Below, piece by piece: positions 33,926 to 44,293 of a stretch of DNA of 64,000 nt. Positions within the stretch are counted from its first letter, which is position 1. Every line of letters starts with the position of its first letter. The notes beneath the pieces were generated by a model, which was not told the DNA's origin, did not search any database, and was given only the letters and a program-made list of their open reading frames with translations. Both the position numbers and the translations under genes were made by a program. Source of the stretch: [Phialemoniopsis] sp. UDSM-2020. Lineage: Eukaryota; Ascomycota; Sordariomycetes; Thyridiales; Thyridiaceae. The DNA is taken from NCBI GenBank assembly GCA_018873225.1, contig JAEILZ010000006.1, positions 3,410,001 through 3,474,000 of the forward strand, read 5' to 3'.

Positions 33926-34306
33926 TCTGACTGTGTTGTGATGTCGCCAATTGTAACTCGAGGTCCGAAAGCGATGCGATGGGGTTGAGGTCGGTTCGCG
34001 GGCTTGAGCAAGAGGCGTCGAAAAAGAATTGCTCAGCCGAAGGACAAGGCTGGATCTTTGGAGCAGTTAGGAGAATCTTAGTGGCCACTACAGACCAACC
34101 ACAGCACTGGGCAGGCACCACATCCACCAACTTGCGGGGCAGAGCGCGTCAAAACATCCCTGGGGTTTCCACCAAATCTTAGCGCATCTTGGATTACGAT
34201 ACGAGCTTGCCTCGCAAGGTGGCAGCTTTCAATACATCCCACATACACAAGGGCGTTGCGCGAGCAGACAACCCTCCCGATCATGCGACGGAGGTAGAAA
34301 GAAACC
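33926..34306. promoter_or_regulatory. Divergent promoter of LUC7 and GPI16
   Basis: 381 bp between two housekeeping start codons. No TATA box of note. A CTTGCGGGGC-like GC patch and short CCAAC words are present; nothing specific is assigned. Confidence 0.45.
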
Positions 34307-36216
34307 ATGCGTCAATTTCATCTGCTGCTAGCATGCGCTCTTTCGCTATGCCTCGGCGTTGCCCAGACCGCCGCAGCAGACTATCATGAGCAGCTGAGCC
34401 TGCGACCACTGCCCCTGTCGGCCCTCCTGGCCAGCTTCAACTTCCGGTCAAACACGAGCATATCCGAGTTCGAGGCGCACAACTTTCGCTTCTTCCCCAG
34501 GTCGCTGGGCCAGATCCTGCAGTACTCGGACACCAAGGAGCTGCACCTGCGCTTCGGGCTGGGAAGATGGGACGCTGAGAGCTGGGGGGTGCGGCCGTGG
34601 AACGGCGCGAGGGAAGGAGGCACCGGCGTTGAGCTGTGGGCGTGGCTTGATGCTGATACTGATGAAGAGTACGTCTTGGACACGAGCCCTGATGAATTAT
34701 ACTTCAGTCTGCTAACATGAAAGCACCGTGTAGAGCCTCGCACAAGTGGAAGAACCTCGTCAACGCTTTGTCTGGCCTGTTCTGCGCATCTCTTAACTTC
34801 ATCGACGATACCCGGACGACCCGGCCCGTCATGTCCTTCCTTCCCGAGGGTCACCACTCCGAAGCTGCGAAGGATAACATGCATTTGCTATACGGAGTTT
34901 TGCCCAGGGAGGTTGTCTGCACGGAGAACTTAACCCCATTCCTCAAACTTCTCCCATGCAAGGGCAAGGCCGGCATCGCTAGCTTGCTGGACGGACACAA
35001 AGTCTTCGACGCGTCGTGGCAGAGCATGGCGATCGATATCCGACCTGTCTGCCCCGCTGGTGGCGGGTGCGTGCTTGAGATCGAGCAGACTATTGATATG
35101 GTCTTGGACCTGGATCGATCCAAGAGACCGCGGGGTGAGTGGTTGTTCCGTGTGGGCCGATAAACCGTACTGACATGATACCCAGACAACCCCATCCCCA
35201 GACCGCCTCCCAGCGAGCACCTCAAGTGCGACACTTCAAAAGAGTACCACTCTGAAGACACCTGCTTCCCCCTCGATTACAACCTTCACCAGGACTGGAC
35301 ACTGTCGCAGATCTTTGGCAAGTCTATGAAGGGCACTTGTCCTCTCGCCGACCCCGAAACGCCTCCAGTCTGCATCCAGGTTCCAGACTCTCGAAGCATC
35401 TATATGGGCGCCGGCATCACAGAGATCAAGAACCCCAATGGCGTATCTCGGTGCTACAAGATTGAGCCCGAGGCCAACTTCGAGATCATGCTTCCAGATC
35501 TGGAGCCCGGAGACGATGGACTTCTCAAGCCCGAGACACCACCGCTGTATGCCGAGCGCAGTTTCACGGGACACGGCGCCGAGCGCGGTGGTGTACAGAC
35601 TATCTTTACGAACCCAAGCTCGGAGAACGAGGTTGAGTTTGTCTACATGGAGTCTCTTCCCTGGTTCATGAGAGTCTACCTACACACTCTCAAGGCACGC
35701 ATCGCGGACGGCTCAAGCCAGGACGGCGAGGTCGTACAAGAGATCTACTACCGTCCAGCGGTGGACCGCGCAAGAGGCACGCAGCTCGAGCTCAAGATGC
35801 GCATACCGCCAGCTTCGACCGTGTTCCTCACCTACGACTTTGAAAAGTCCATCCTGCGGTACACAGAGTACCCGCCCGACGCCAACCGTGGCTTCGACGT
35901 GGCCGCCGCCGTGATCACCATTCTTAGCCCACGCACTGTGACAGGCCGCTTCCCTACGCCAAACCTCCGCACTACATCGCTACTTCTCAGCCTGCCGACT
36001 CCAGACTTCAGTATGCCTTACAACGTCATCATCTTTACCTCGACAGCCATCGCTCTTGCCTTTGGTGGCATGTTCAACATCCTTGTGAGGAGGTTCGTGG
36101 CTGCCGATGAGGGTCCTGAGGCTGGTCTGAAGGTCCTTCTGGGAAAGTTCGTAGGTCGGTTTAAGAAGCGCTTCGGTAAGGCAGGCGCAGAGACCAAGGA
36201 GGCGAAGAAGGAGTGA
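34307..36216 (+). CDS. GPI16: GPI transamidase component GPI16/PIG-T
   Basis: Three exons, 34307-34668, 34734-35134, 35186-36216; 597 aa. Signal peptide MRQFHLLLACALSLCLGVAQ; then YHEQLSLRPLPLSALLASFNF, the standard PIG-T opening, and HNFRFFPRSLGQIL. WDAESWG, ASHKWKNLVNALSGLFCASL (across intron 1), HLLYGVLPREVVCTENLTPF and LLPCKGKAGIASLLDGHK are highly conserved. The luminal domain continues with QTIFTNPS and FVYMESLPWFMRVYLHTL; the C-terminal membrane span is VIIFTSTAIALAFGGMFNIL followed by a basic cytosolic tail. Known role: attaches GPI anchors to proteins in the ER lumen as a disulfide-linked partner of the catalytic GPI8 subunit. Confidence 0.96.
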
Positions 36217-36432
36217 AAAAAGTATCAAGTAGAAGGAGAGGCTTAGGCTTCTCTCATTTGTTTTGGTAGACTGGCGTTCCATAGGTCAATGGTAGCTATG
36301 ACGAATAATTCATGCTTCGTTTTTTGAACTCTTGATCCAACACTCTGCTGTCCACTCTCACGAGACACTCTTCAGTCAGCTTCAACACCGAACCGAGACC
36401 CGTTTCACACAAAGTCTTCTCCTCGTTTGAGC

Positions 36433-37026
36433 ATGCCGCTTCCCCAATTCCTCCCCAACGACCTCGTCGATGAATACAGGCTCTTCATCACCGTTACCAA
36501 AATACGCCCCGTTGCCTCTTTCTCCCTTGTCCCAGCAGCCCTGTTGACCTGCGTCATCCGCTTTCCTGCGATCGGGAGCATGCCCCCACAGGACCGCTAC
36601 GAGGTGAAATACTTCACTGCCCGCCGCCCCATCCGGCGCGCCCTCAAACCCATCATCGTACGTGGCGTGAATCTATCTACCGAGATCGCTGTCTTGCTGC
36701 AGACCTGGCTCGCGCTGGCGGTCGTACTTCCCGTCGATATCTTCGCTGCAGTTTTGATCGGCGGAGTCATCTTCCCTCCCGTCTTTTTCGTCTGCCTCAT
36801 CACTTCGGGCTTCACGCTCTTGGACCTCTTTGTGCGTCTCATCATCGTCACGCGCGGGCATGTGCTGTACGCGAAGGACATGCCTTGGCTCGGGGTGCTC
36901 CAAGTATGGGCCGCCAAGGAGTGGGGTTGGGTGTACAAGGAACTCTTGCGGCCGATGGCGCCGGACACGCTGCCGGACCTGGCGGACCTGTTGGGACAAG
37001 GGGTGGTCAACCTTCCAGCGTATTGA
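36433..37026 (+). CDS. Small conserved-looking membrane protein
   Basis: Single exon, 197 aa from ATG 36433 (a TTG two codons upstream is not used). At least three hydrophobic segments: VASFSLVPAALLTCVIRF, TWLALAVVLPVDIFAAVLIG and VIFPPVFFVCLITSGFTLLD. No signal peptide, no known domain. The last third (MPWLGVLQVWAAKEWGWVYK) is aromatic and basic. Composition is coding-like and the ORF ends cleanly at TGA, so I think it is a real gene, but its function is unknown. It follows GPI16 in the same direction after 216 bp. Confidence 0.65.
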   Translation: MPLPQFLPNDLVDEYRLFITVTKIRPVASFSLVPAALLTCVIRFPAIGSMPPQDRYEVKYFTARRPIRRALKPIIVRGVNLSTEIAVLLQTWLALAVVLPVDIFAAVLIGGVIFPPVFFVCLITSGFTLLDLFVRLIIVTRGHVLYAKDMPWLGVLQVWAAKEWGWVYKELLRPMAPDTLPDLADLLGQGVVNLPAY

Positions 37027-37512
37027 TGGAGTTTGTCGGGGTTTCTACTTCTTGTGCCTCGGGGGTTGAAGGGTGGCGGCGTGGCCTCGTGGAAGGCGGT
37101 GCTCAGATGGTGTTGTATGGATACTCGCGGGGGGCAGTCGGAGGATGAGTTGAGGTAACAAGAATTAGGGATGCTTTACTGGGTAGGACGAATATGGTAA
37201 TGGGGGACGTCTGCACGATGATGGATGGAGGAAGCATGATACGCTTGCGGCGCCACATGTTAACAATACCTTGGATGTTACAAGCAGTATTAGCTCCGAG
37301 GCATAATTTGGTTTCCATCGTCTGGGTTCTAATGGATACGATATCACAGCCAAGACACATGGCAACACGCATGACTGATTCCTCTTTTAGAGCTGCAGTA
37401 AAGCAAGAGACTAATAGTAGTATGACTTTGGTTGGCCGATAGGTTACTCTCAATGACTATCGCTGCGACATACAGTTTCTCAATTAAAAGTACATAATAT
37501 GGCCTGGTTTGT
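37027..37512. other. Convergent intergenic gap
   Basis: About 485 bp between the stop of the membrane-protein gene and the stop of the secreted-protein gene; no coding sequence recognised. Confidence 0.5.
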
Positions 37513-38139
37513 TTACCATCCCTCACAGATTTTAGCAGTGCCGCTAATTTTCTTCTGCCCGTACTCCAGCTGGCCCTTGAAACGGGCCGGGAAGTCGCCC
37601 GAGTCGAACCGGAAGCGGCCGTTGCGCGCCGTCCCGCACGTCTTGTCAAACTGCACCATGGCCTCCCGGACGCCCTCCTCCGTGATGATGATCGGGTTGG
37701 CGCCTTGGGGGTCCGGGCCGAACTTGCAGAAGTACATGCGCAGGTCGTAGGCGGCCGCGTCCCACACGGGGTAGACGATCGAGTCCGGACTCCACTTGAC
37801 GATGAGCTCGTCGTCACGGGCCTTAATGATCATGAGCGCACGCCCCAAATTGACGGCGTCGAGCACGGCGTCGGAGTCATAGCACTTGGCGGCGCGCTTG
37901 CCCAGGTGCAGCAGCGGGGCGAGGGCCGGGTCGTTGTCGGCGCGCTTGGTCGTCGGCGCGGGCCAGGTCTCGACGTTGGTGAAGGTCTTGGTGCCGTCGT
38001 CGGCGGACTCGATGACGCGCCTGCCGTCCTTGTAGTCGGTCACGTAGAAGAGCTTGCCGTCCTCCTCCCTGGGCGTGAGGGGCGAGGCGAGGCTAGCGCC
38101 TAGGAGGGGGAGGAAGGAGAGGATGGTGGTTGCGCGCAT
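37513..38139 (-). CDS. Secreted protein with Kex2-type cleavage sites
   Basis: Single exon, 208 aa from ATG 38139, chosen because it begins a clear signal peptide (MRATTILSFLPLLGASLA); 16 upstream codons start with a non-ATG codon. Two dibasic KR sites (after PAPTT at ~71-72 and after LHLG at ~88-89) suggest Kex2 processing, leaving a ~120-residue mature part with four cysteines (KCYDSD, YFCKFG, KTCGTA, KICEGW). The segment RFRFDSGDFPARFKGQ and the terminal SGTAKICEGW are distinctive. I recognise no named family; similar pro-proteins occur as effector candidates in plant-associated fungi. Codon use is strongly GC-ending, like its neighbours, so there is no sign of recent transfer. Confidence 0.8.
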   Translation of the reverse strand: MRATTILSFLPLLGASLASPLTPREEDGKLFYVTDYKDGRRVIESADDGTKTFTNVETWPAPTTKRADNDPALAPLLHLGKRAAKCYDSDAVLDAVNLGRALMIIKARDDELIVKWSPDSIVYPVWDAAAYDLRMYFCKFGPDPQGANPIIITEEGVREAMVQFDKTCGTARNGRFRFDSGDFPARFKGQLEYGQKKISGTAKICEGW

Positions 38140-40340
38140 CGTGGGTGGCCTTGGGAAGTAGCGAGAAGCAGGTGGTGGTGAGAGCAACGAGAGGATGGAT
38201 GGTGCTGAGCCAGTATGGAGTTTGGGATTCTTCGGGGAACTGCGTCCATTAATTACACGATATTTGGGACAAGGTCGTGACGAGCTGGACTACTGTTCTT
38301 TACTGTCGCGAAGTCATGGCAGGGTCCCTTGCATGCACCAATCTCGCTTTAGGTTCTGACAACTTGGGTACGATGCTTGGCACCTGTCAAGATGCTATGT
38401 CCGGACTCGGTCTCAGGGTTCTCGGTGTTGAGAAAGTGTGATTTAATACTCCTTGATGAATGCAAAGACTTGGAGTTCCGTCTTCGGTGATTGTGAACAA
38501 TGGGTCTCGACGGCTCATTTCTACTTGACTGGGTTTTTTTAGGATCGGGATCACCTTGGCACTTTCTGGGTTACTATGATGTTGGAGACGAGCGTTTGAT
38601 CCCTGTCCTTTAAATTGATGATAGGGCTAGAGAACCTTCTCTATGCACATTACTACTACTACATCCCGGACCTAGAATCGTCTGGCGCAAGGATTATGAA
38701 GAGGCTCCTCGTTTCGCAGCCGAGCGTCCGTCGGGAACGTGGCAAACACTTCTGGAATTAGATTAGAGGAAGGAGAGTCGTCTCGGAGCCGATGATTGGA
38801 TTTTCGCATTGGTTCGAGCACCACTCATCATGCTAACTGTTCCAACCTGCACAAGCAGTGTGTAGATGAGGCATTTTACATTGCATCAGAGTACATGCCT
38901 CAAGCTGCCAGAGTCTTCTTTCAGATTCGGGAGAGTTCGCATTGTAGGAAGGTCGTCTCATCTGTCACTTATTATTGACATCCGTTTTAAGTTGTCTACT
39001 CATTTCATATAAGATGAAAACTCGGAGCGGAAATTCGGAGTGAAACCCATATATCTGGCTTGAGATCATAGGTTACTGCCCCTGTAAAGGCGGTAGAGCG
39101 AGAGGTTCATCATCTAGATTAGCTCTACATACGTGTACATGTTAACCTCAGTCGGATACTCTCTCGCCTGTTCTTCTTGGATGGTAGTCTCTGGAGAGCC
39201 CGAGAAACCCCGGCCGGCGGTTGCAGCTGATAACCTCATCACTTAACGCACTAGCGTTTCCTGGAGCGCAGCCTGTTTCATAAACTATAAACTACAAATT
39301 GGTAGGGCGCAATGGGCCTAAGCCCCATGTCACCGACCTCGCAATCTTCAATACTGATCAGTTGTACGTGTGAAGTCTGTGTGGTACACCAAAAAAGAAG
39401 AGCGCGTTTAGCGTAAAGTTGCCTTTTGAGGAAAGCCGATGCGTTCTTCCTCACGCGTGGGGATACTGCATGACCGGGGGATGCACGATACGACGAGAAG
39501 CAGCGGTGTATGTCAGATCATGCTAGAGCCAAGATGTCAAGGAGTAGTGGATAATGCTTACGAAGTGATGAGCGCTGTGTGTATGCTGCGAAGCGGGTCT
39601 ATGAGATGTTCTGGCGCCTCAATCCAGCAATTTAAGACATTGAATCATGAAGCGAGCATCAGCAATGCTGGCGCAGGTTGATGCTGAGTTGAGGTAGACT
39701 TCTGACGTCGTTGATTAGTAGGTTTTAGCTTATCTCGTTGGGCTGGTCTTCGGGTAAGGTGAATTCTTTGTTATCAGTAAATGTCATGCAAATGAAGTGC
39801 AGCCTTGCGATGGTGTCATATGAGCAGATTAGTACATGACGCATGATACGTCGGCATTCGTCCCAGCGAATCAATTTTGCACTTTCAATTTCAACCTAAA
39901 CTTCCCCGCACCGACCTCTGCAACCCCTTATAGCTCACTGAGACACATGCAGACAAGGGCGGCTCCGAAGCTCGAGGCTGCACACCATTCAACCTCCGGA
40001 TGGTGTGCTCGGAAGACCAAATCCGGTAACCAAGCTCCACTGGGGTCTTGTTGTCGAGGCATGTACAGCACGGCATATTCATGATTGGTCGCCTGGTCCA
40101 CTTGACTTCGAGGCACTAAAATAACGCAGCGTTCAGAGTGAACGGGGGGCATCCACAAACCCAGGTGTCGTCGGTCGGTTAGGCAATGCTTGAAGGCTAC
40201 AGAGTATTTATAGACATCTCATTCTCCCGGAATCTACCTTTGGAGGAGTATGTGGTCCATTCTCCAGACAAACTCAAGGCTTAGTGGTTTCGCATCATCC
40301 AGATCAGAACCTTACCCTTGACTTCTCTCACGTCTTCACA
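38140..40340. other. 2.2-kb gene-poor stretch
   Basis: The region upstream of the secreted protein. The many short ORFs (38796-38978, 39439-39681, 39836-40084 and others) lack coding character, splice chains or motifs. The base composition is lower in GC than the neighbouring genes. No mobile-element terminal repeat was recognised. Confidence 0.55.
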
Positions 40341-41031
40341 ATGACACTTGCGCTTGGTGGCCTCGGTGCTTACACCGATGATCTTTGGGGTAGGATTCTG
40401 GACGACAAGGTGGCCTTCAAGACCCAGCGTCAGACCCCAGTTGACGAACAAGTTCTTGAACAGATCGGGTGAGCTCCTCTTGGCAGCATATCTTGGTGAG
40501 AGTCCCACTGACGACATGCCAAGGTCGATCTTCATCAAGAACCAAGTGCATGACAAATTCCTACTGTATCTGAATCATCGCCACTTCGAGCTTCAGCCAG
40601 GCGAGCGGGCTGTTGAGTACGGTAACGTCACAACGCCCTGGAAGCTTGATGAGTCGGAGAACGAAGCGATCTGCCGCGACATTTCGGGCAAGACGTGGGC
40701 TTACTTCGATAACAATTTGCTGCCTACTGAGTTCAGGTACTTGCCGAATGTAGGGCAGGCATCGACACCAACTGTTCCCGCAGAATTCGTTGATGAGCTC
40801 TGCCAATGCCTCCAGCAACACGGCCTCTTGCTCAGACTTGGCCTCACGTACAACGACGCAGATGATACTGATCACAGTGGCACCTATGAGAGCACCCTGG
40901 GACGAGTGAGCATCCAGGTTCCACGTGGGACAGAAGTGGTGAACAATACCATTGGTGTGTCCTGGAAGTTCAGCCATGACGGCTACAAAGTAGTCGCGGA
41001 TTGTCGAACTTGCTGCACTTTCCATGGGTAA
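40341..41031 (+). CDS. Fungal orphan protein, function unknown
   Basis: Two exons, 40341-40468 and 40524-41031; 211 aa. The intron (55 nt, GTGAGC..CCAAG) is required to join LEQIG to SIFIKNQVHDKF. The second exon has the layout of a widespread fungal orphan family in which a short helix-rich start is followed by HFELQPGERAVEY, TWAYFDNNLLPTEFRYLPN and a C-terminal beta-rich domain ending in a C..CC motif (DCRTCCTFHG). The ATG at 40341 starts MTLALGGLGAYTDDLW. The final codons run into a GGGTAAGG sequence that could be a donor, so a further exon is possible. No signal peptide or membrane span. Confidence 0.6.
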
Positions 41032-41288
41032 GGGCAATTGACTGACTTCGTGAGGATGCCGTTGAAGAGGAAAGCATCACAGGAGCTTACAATTCTCATT
41101 GCTTGCCGAAGTAGTGGCTTAATCGCTCTAGGGCATTAGCTACCGTTGAATTGAATCATTGATATTTGGAAGCATCCAAATTTGATCGTAGTATGGCACG
41201 ATTTTCCGCCCGACCATCCATTGATTTAAACGCCTCACCTTAAGGGCAATGCGGGATCCTGAAACCAGAGAACACATGAGTCGCGAAG

Positions 41289-43129
41289 CTAAGTATGGCT
41301 GGGTGCCATGGACCTTTGCCAGCTTCCGTGTAGTCCCCAAGTACCACAGAGCACCAATAGATAACAGCCCTAGCGGTAGTTAGCGAGAGTCAAGACCAGG
41401 ACGTTGCTTGCTTACCGAAGTCACAAAGAAAGGAAGTCCCAAGGCAGCGCCCCCAATCCCTAGGCCTTTTGCCCACGCGGCAGTTACCAGCGGCACCCCA
41501 ATAAGTTCACCTGCGGTACGAATTATGAAAACAATGCTGAAATCGCGTCCGCTGGCATGGTCCTCGGCCGATACAAGAGGTGATTTGACTAAGGACAGGA
41601 TGAAAATGCCAGTGGCAGTGCCAAAGCCATAAATTGCGATTGCTGGAAAAGGGTCGTTAGGAACATATGCACATGTGTTATGATGACAGCTGGTAATTGA
41701 GACCGACCTAGAATCGCAACCCAGAGCTTTGCCGCGCATGCAAGTGACAGAGCTCCTGCTGCTGAAATGAAAATATTAACTTCTAGGCCATAGAAGTTGA
41801 TACTAACCGAGTCGCCCGGGTGTCGCCTCATCCATGTCTTCACCGCCAGAGGAATGATTATTGTCAGCAAGAGAACATTAGCCCCCGCTTTCACAGATAG
41901 CAGATATCCAACTTGAGCAAAATCTCGCTGGTATCGTTTGGACAGATAGAGCAGAAGGATTGCGGTGCCCGAGTTGGCGAGCGATAGAAGCCAGGCAATA
42001 GCCAGTAATTTTGGAAAGTTAGGCCGAGCAAACATCAGTTTGGCAAGCATCCTTGCCTCGGAGGCAACCAAATGCAACAAGGACTGGTTAGATCTGGGAG
42101 AGGCGTCTATGCCGTTGTTCTGGTTCAATGTGTCAGGTATTAACGGTGTTGCCTCATTTGCACCGGCGTCATCCGGTCTGCCTTCCGAAGAGGCAAATGG
42201 CTCGATGGTAGATTCGTCATCCGAAGCTGGGGTGGTTCGTGGCACCAGCATTAGAATAGGAAGAGCACCTATGGATAGACCAAGCCCTAAGTAATAAGGG
42301 AGCCAGATATTCACCGACATTGTTGCCGAAGCAATGACCGGGCCCAGTAAAGCGAAGACATAAGAGAGAGAAGAGAGATAGGCAAAGTAAGACACGCTGA
42401 TTTAAGATAGAGTCAGAAACCCCCCTTATCTTAATTCATCATGCCAGCTCAACTTACCGTGTCTCCACATCGGGAGCAAGGTCAGTCAGGTAAGCAAATA
42501 CCGTGGATGTCAGGACGCAATTGCCGCCACCGAAAAGAGACAAGAACGGCCCTGCGACCATGGCCTCGACTGGAAGTGACGTTGATTTTCCTTGAAAGAT
42601 TGTAAGAACATTCGACATTGCGAACGGACACTAGTACAGAGCTAAGCTTACCGACGAGAAGAAACCATGCAAACATAGACGTTGTTGCTAGCGAATTTAA
42701 CAGCAGGATCAGCCTCCGGCCCACGCGATCCGAAATGGCTCCGAAGGGAAGTGCCATGATAAGATCTGTCAGGCACTATGTCAGACATTGTTCATCATGA
42801 CATATCCATGGAGGGTGGTAGGACATACCACAGGCCACTATGGAGGTGTCAACGAAGCCTCCAAGCCAGGCGAGCTTCTGTTGCACTTGACTGATTTTGC
42901 AAAGCTGCTCCTCAACATCTCCATCCGGGCCAATGACAGATGGGTCATGTTTTGCATAGTAGTCCCTGCAGTACCTGAGCTCCATGATGCGATTCAGGGG
43001 TAAGTTGAGAAGTCGGATGGCCAATGTCACGGCTGCCGCAAACATGAAAAGGGTGAGAAAACCATAGTGGATTGAAAATCGCTGGCGAAGAGACAGGCCA
43101 GACCTCGAGTTATCTCGCATGTTCTCCAT
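41289..43129 (-). CDS. MFS transporter
   Basis: Six exons: 43129-42829, 42765-42652, 42590-42458, 42396-41708, 41642-41416, 41369-41289; 514 aa. The N-terminal span (YGFLTLFMFAAAVTLAIRLL) is followed by a large extracytosolic loop with RYCRDYYAKHDPSVIG. DLIMALPFGAISDRVGRRLI contains the G-x-x-S-D-R-x-G-R-R motif of loop 2-3. A long cytosolic loop rich in Ser/Asp/Glu (DDESTIEPFASSEG) separates the two halves; FFVTSGCYLLVLCGTWGL forms the last span. The first acceptor is ATAG-distant (CTGACAG, 42766) because the nearer site breaks frame. The substrate cannot be predicted. It is divergent from the ABC transporter, suggesting two export functions in one block. Confidence 0.84.
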
Positions 43130-44293
43130 GCGGCTTGTCTTTGACGATGAGGATGCGTATCTGACGCGGATAGATGATTACATCTGTTATTATGCTCGAG
43201 AAAGAACTGGTGGACAGACAGACACGGTTTCTTTCGCGACGGCATGTCTGTTGCCAGTCACGTGGCTTGCGGCTGGTTTGCTCACGGATGGCGCGGAGGC
43301 AGGGGTACCTAGCTGACGGTTACATACTCTGCATTCAAAGCAGCAAGATTGGCGGATGACTCAAAATTTGTGAGCGATTCTTTTCGACAGGGTCATTGAA
43401 CACACACAGTTCTTTTCATGAAAACAAAATTAAAGTACATGGGACCGCGCGCGCACTTGGCGTCGCTGCCTTCGCTGGAAGATGGTACTGGAAGTCTCCG
43501 GACCACTTGGGGAACTTTCCGAACGAGGGGACCCATTTAAAAGGGTGGGTCGGTCCACGACAGGCGGAGAGCGACCCTTGCCCACATAACATTGGAGTCG
43601 ATGGACGACTCTATGTCATCAGCCGACCGAGAGCTGAGGTACAACATTGCAAGTCTCCATGCGTGCATGCAGTCGCGTTGTGAAGGGACGATAATTTCCT
43701 TCACGTTATGTGTTCACTGCAGGTTGTCGCGTCAAACATTGCGCACAAAACGAATGAACGGCAAAAAGATGCCAGGGCTAGCTAGCTCATGTACTACCTT
43801 GGAAGTTGCTGAACCTTCTTCACATGCAAAAAAGGCATTGATGTGCGGCTCACTGCAGGCCTCAGCGCCTCCGATGCCGCTTAATTCGACTATGGATTCG
43901 TTTTTCTTTTTTTGTACATCTCTTCCTCCTAGGGCTTTGAACCGCGTTTCACACGGTCAGCACTGCCACGTCAATAGGAGAGACAAGGGCACACCGCCTG
44001 GCGGTGTGCGGCATTCAACCCATTACGACTGCGATTAGTCAAACTGGTTAGTGCCAATGAGACGTTCTCCTTCCGAACGCGGAGGTAGGACGAGTTGACG
44101 ATGTGCAATTGGGTCATCGTGGTGAGAAAAGTCTGAGAACCCTTCACTACGCAAAAAGAACAGCACTACTCAGTATGTTCAACTGAGATCTTGATGCGTG
44201 CATGAAACTTCAATTGAGTAATGCAGTAAACTACGACCGAACGCGGAAATACTCATTTGTTCATTGACGGGACGCCGACTATTGCAACAGAGC
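43130..44293. promoter_or_regulatory. Divergent intergenic region of MFS and ABC transporters
   Basis: About 1.16 kb between two divergent start codons. No supported ORF. It should contain both promoters; no shared palindrome was found by eye. Confidence 0.45.

Noticed and set aside
34078..34308. Minus-strand ORF upstream of GPI16
   Set aside because: It is in the divergent promoter of two housekeeping genes and shows no coding signs.
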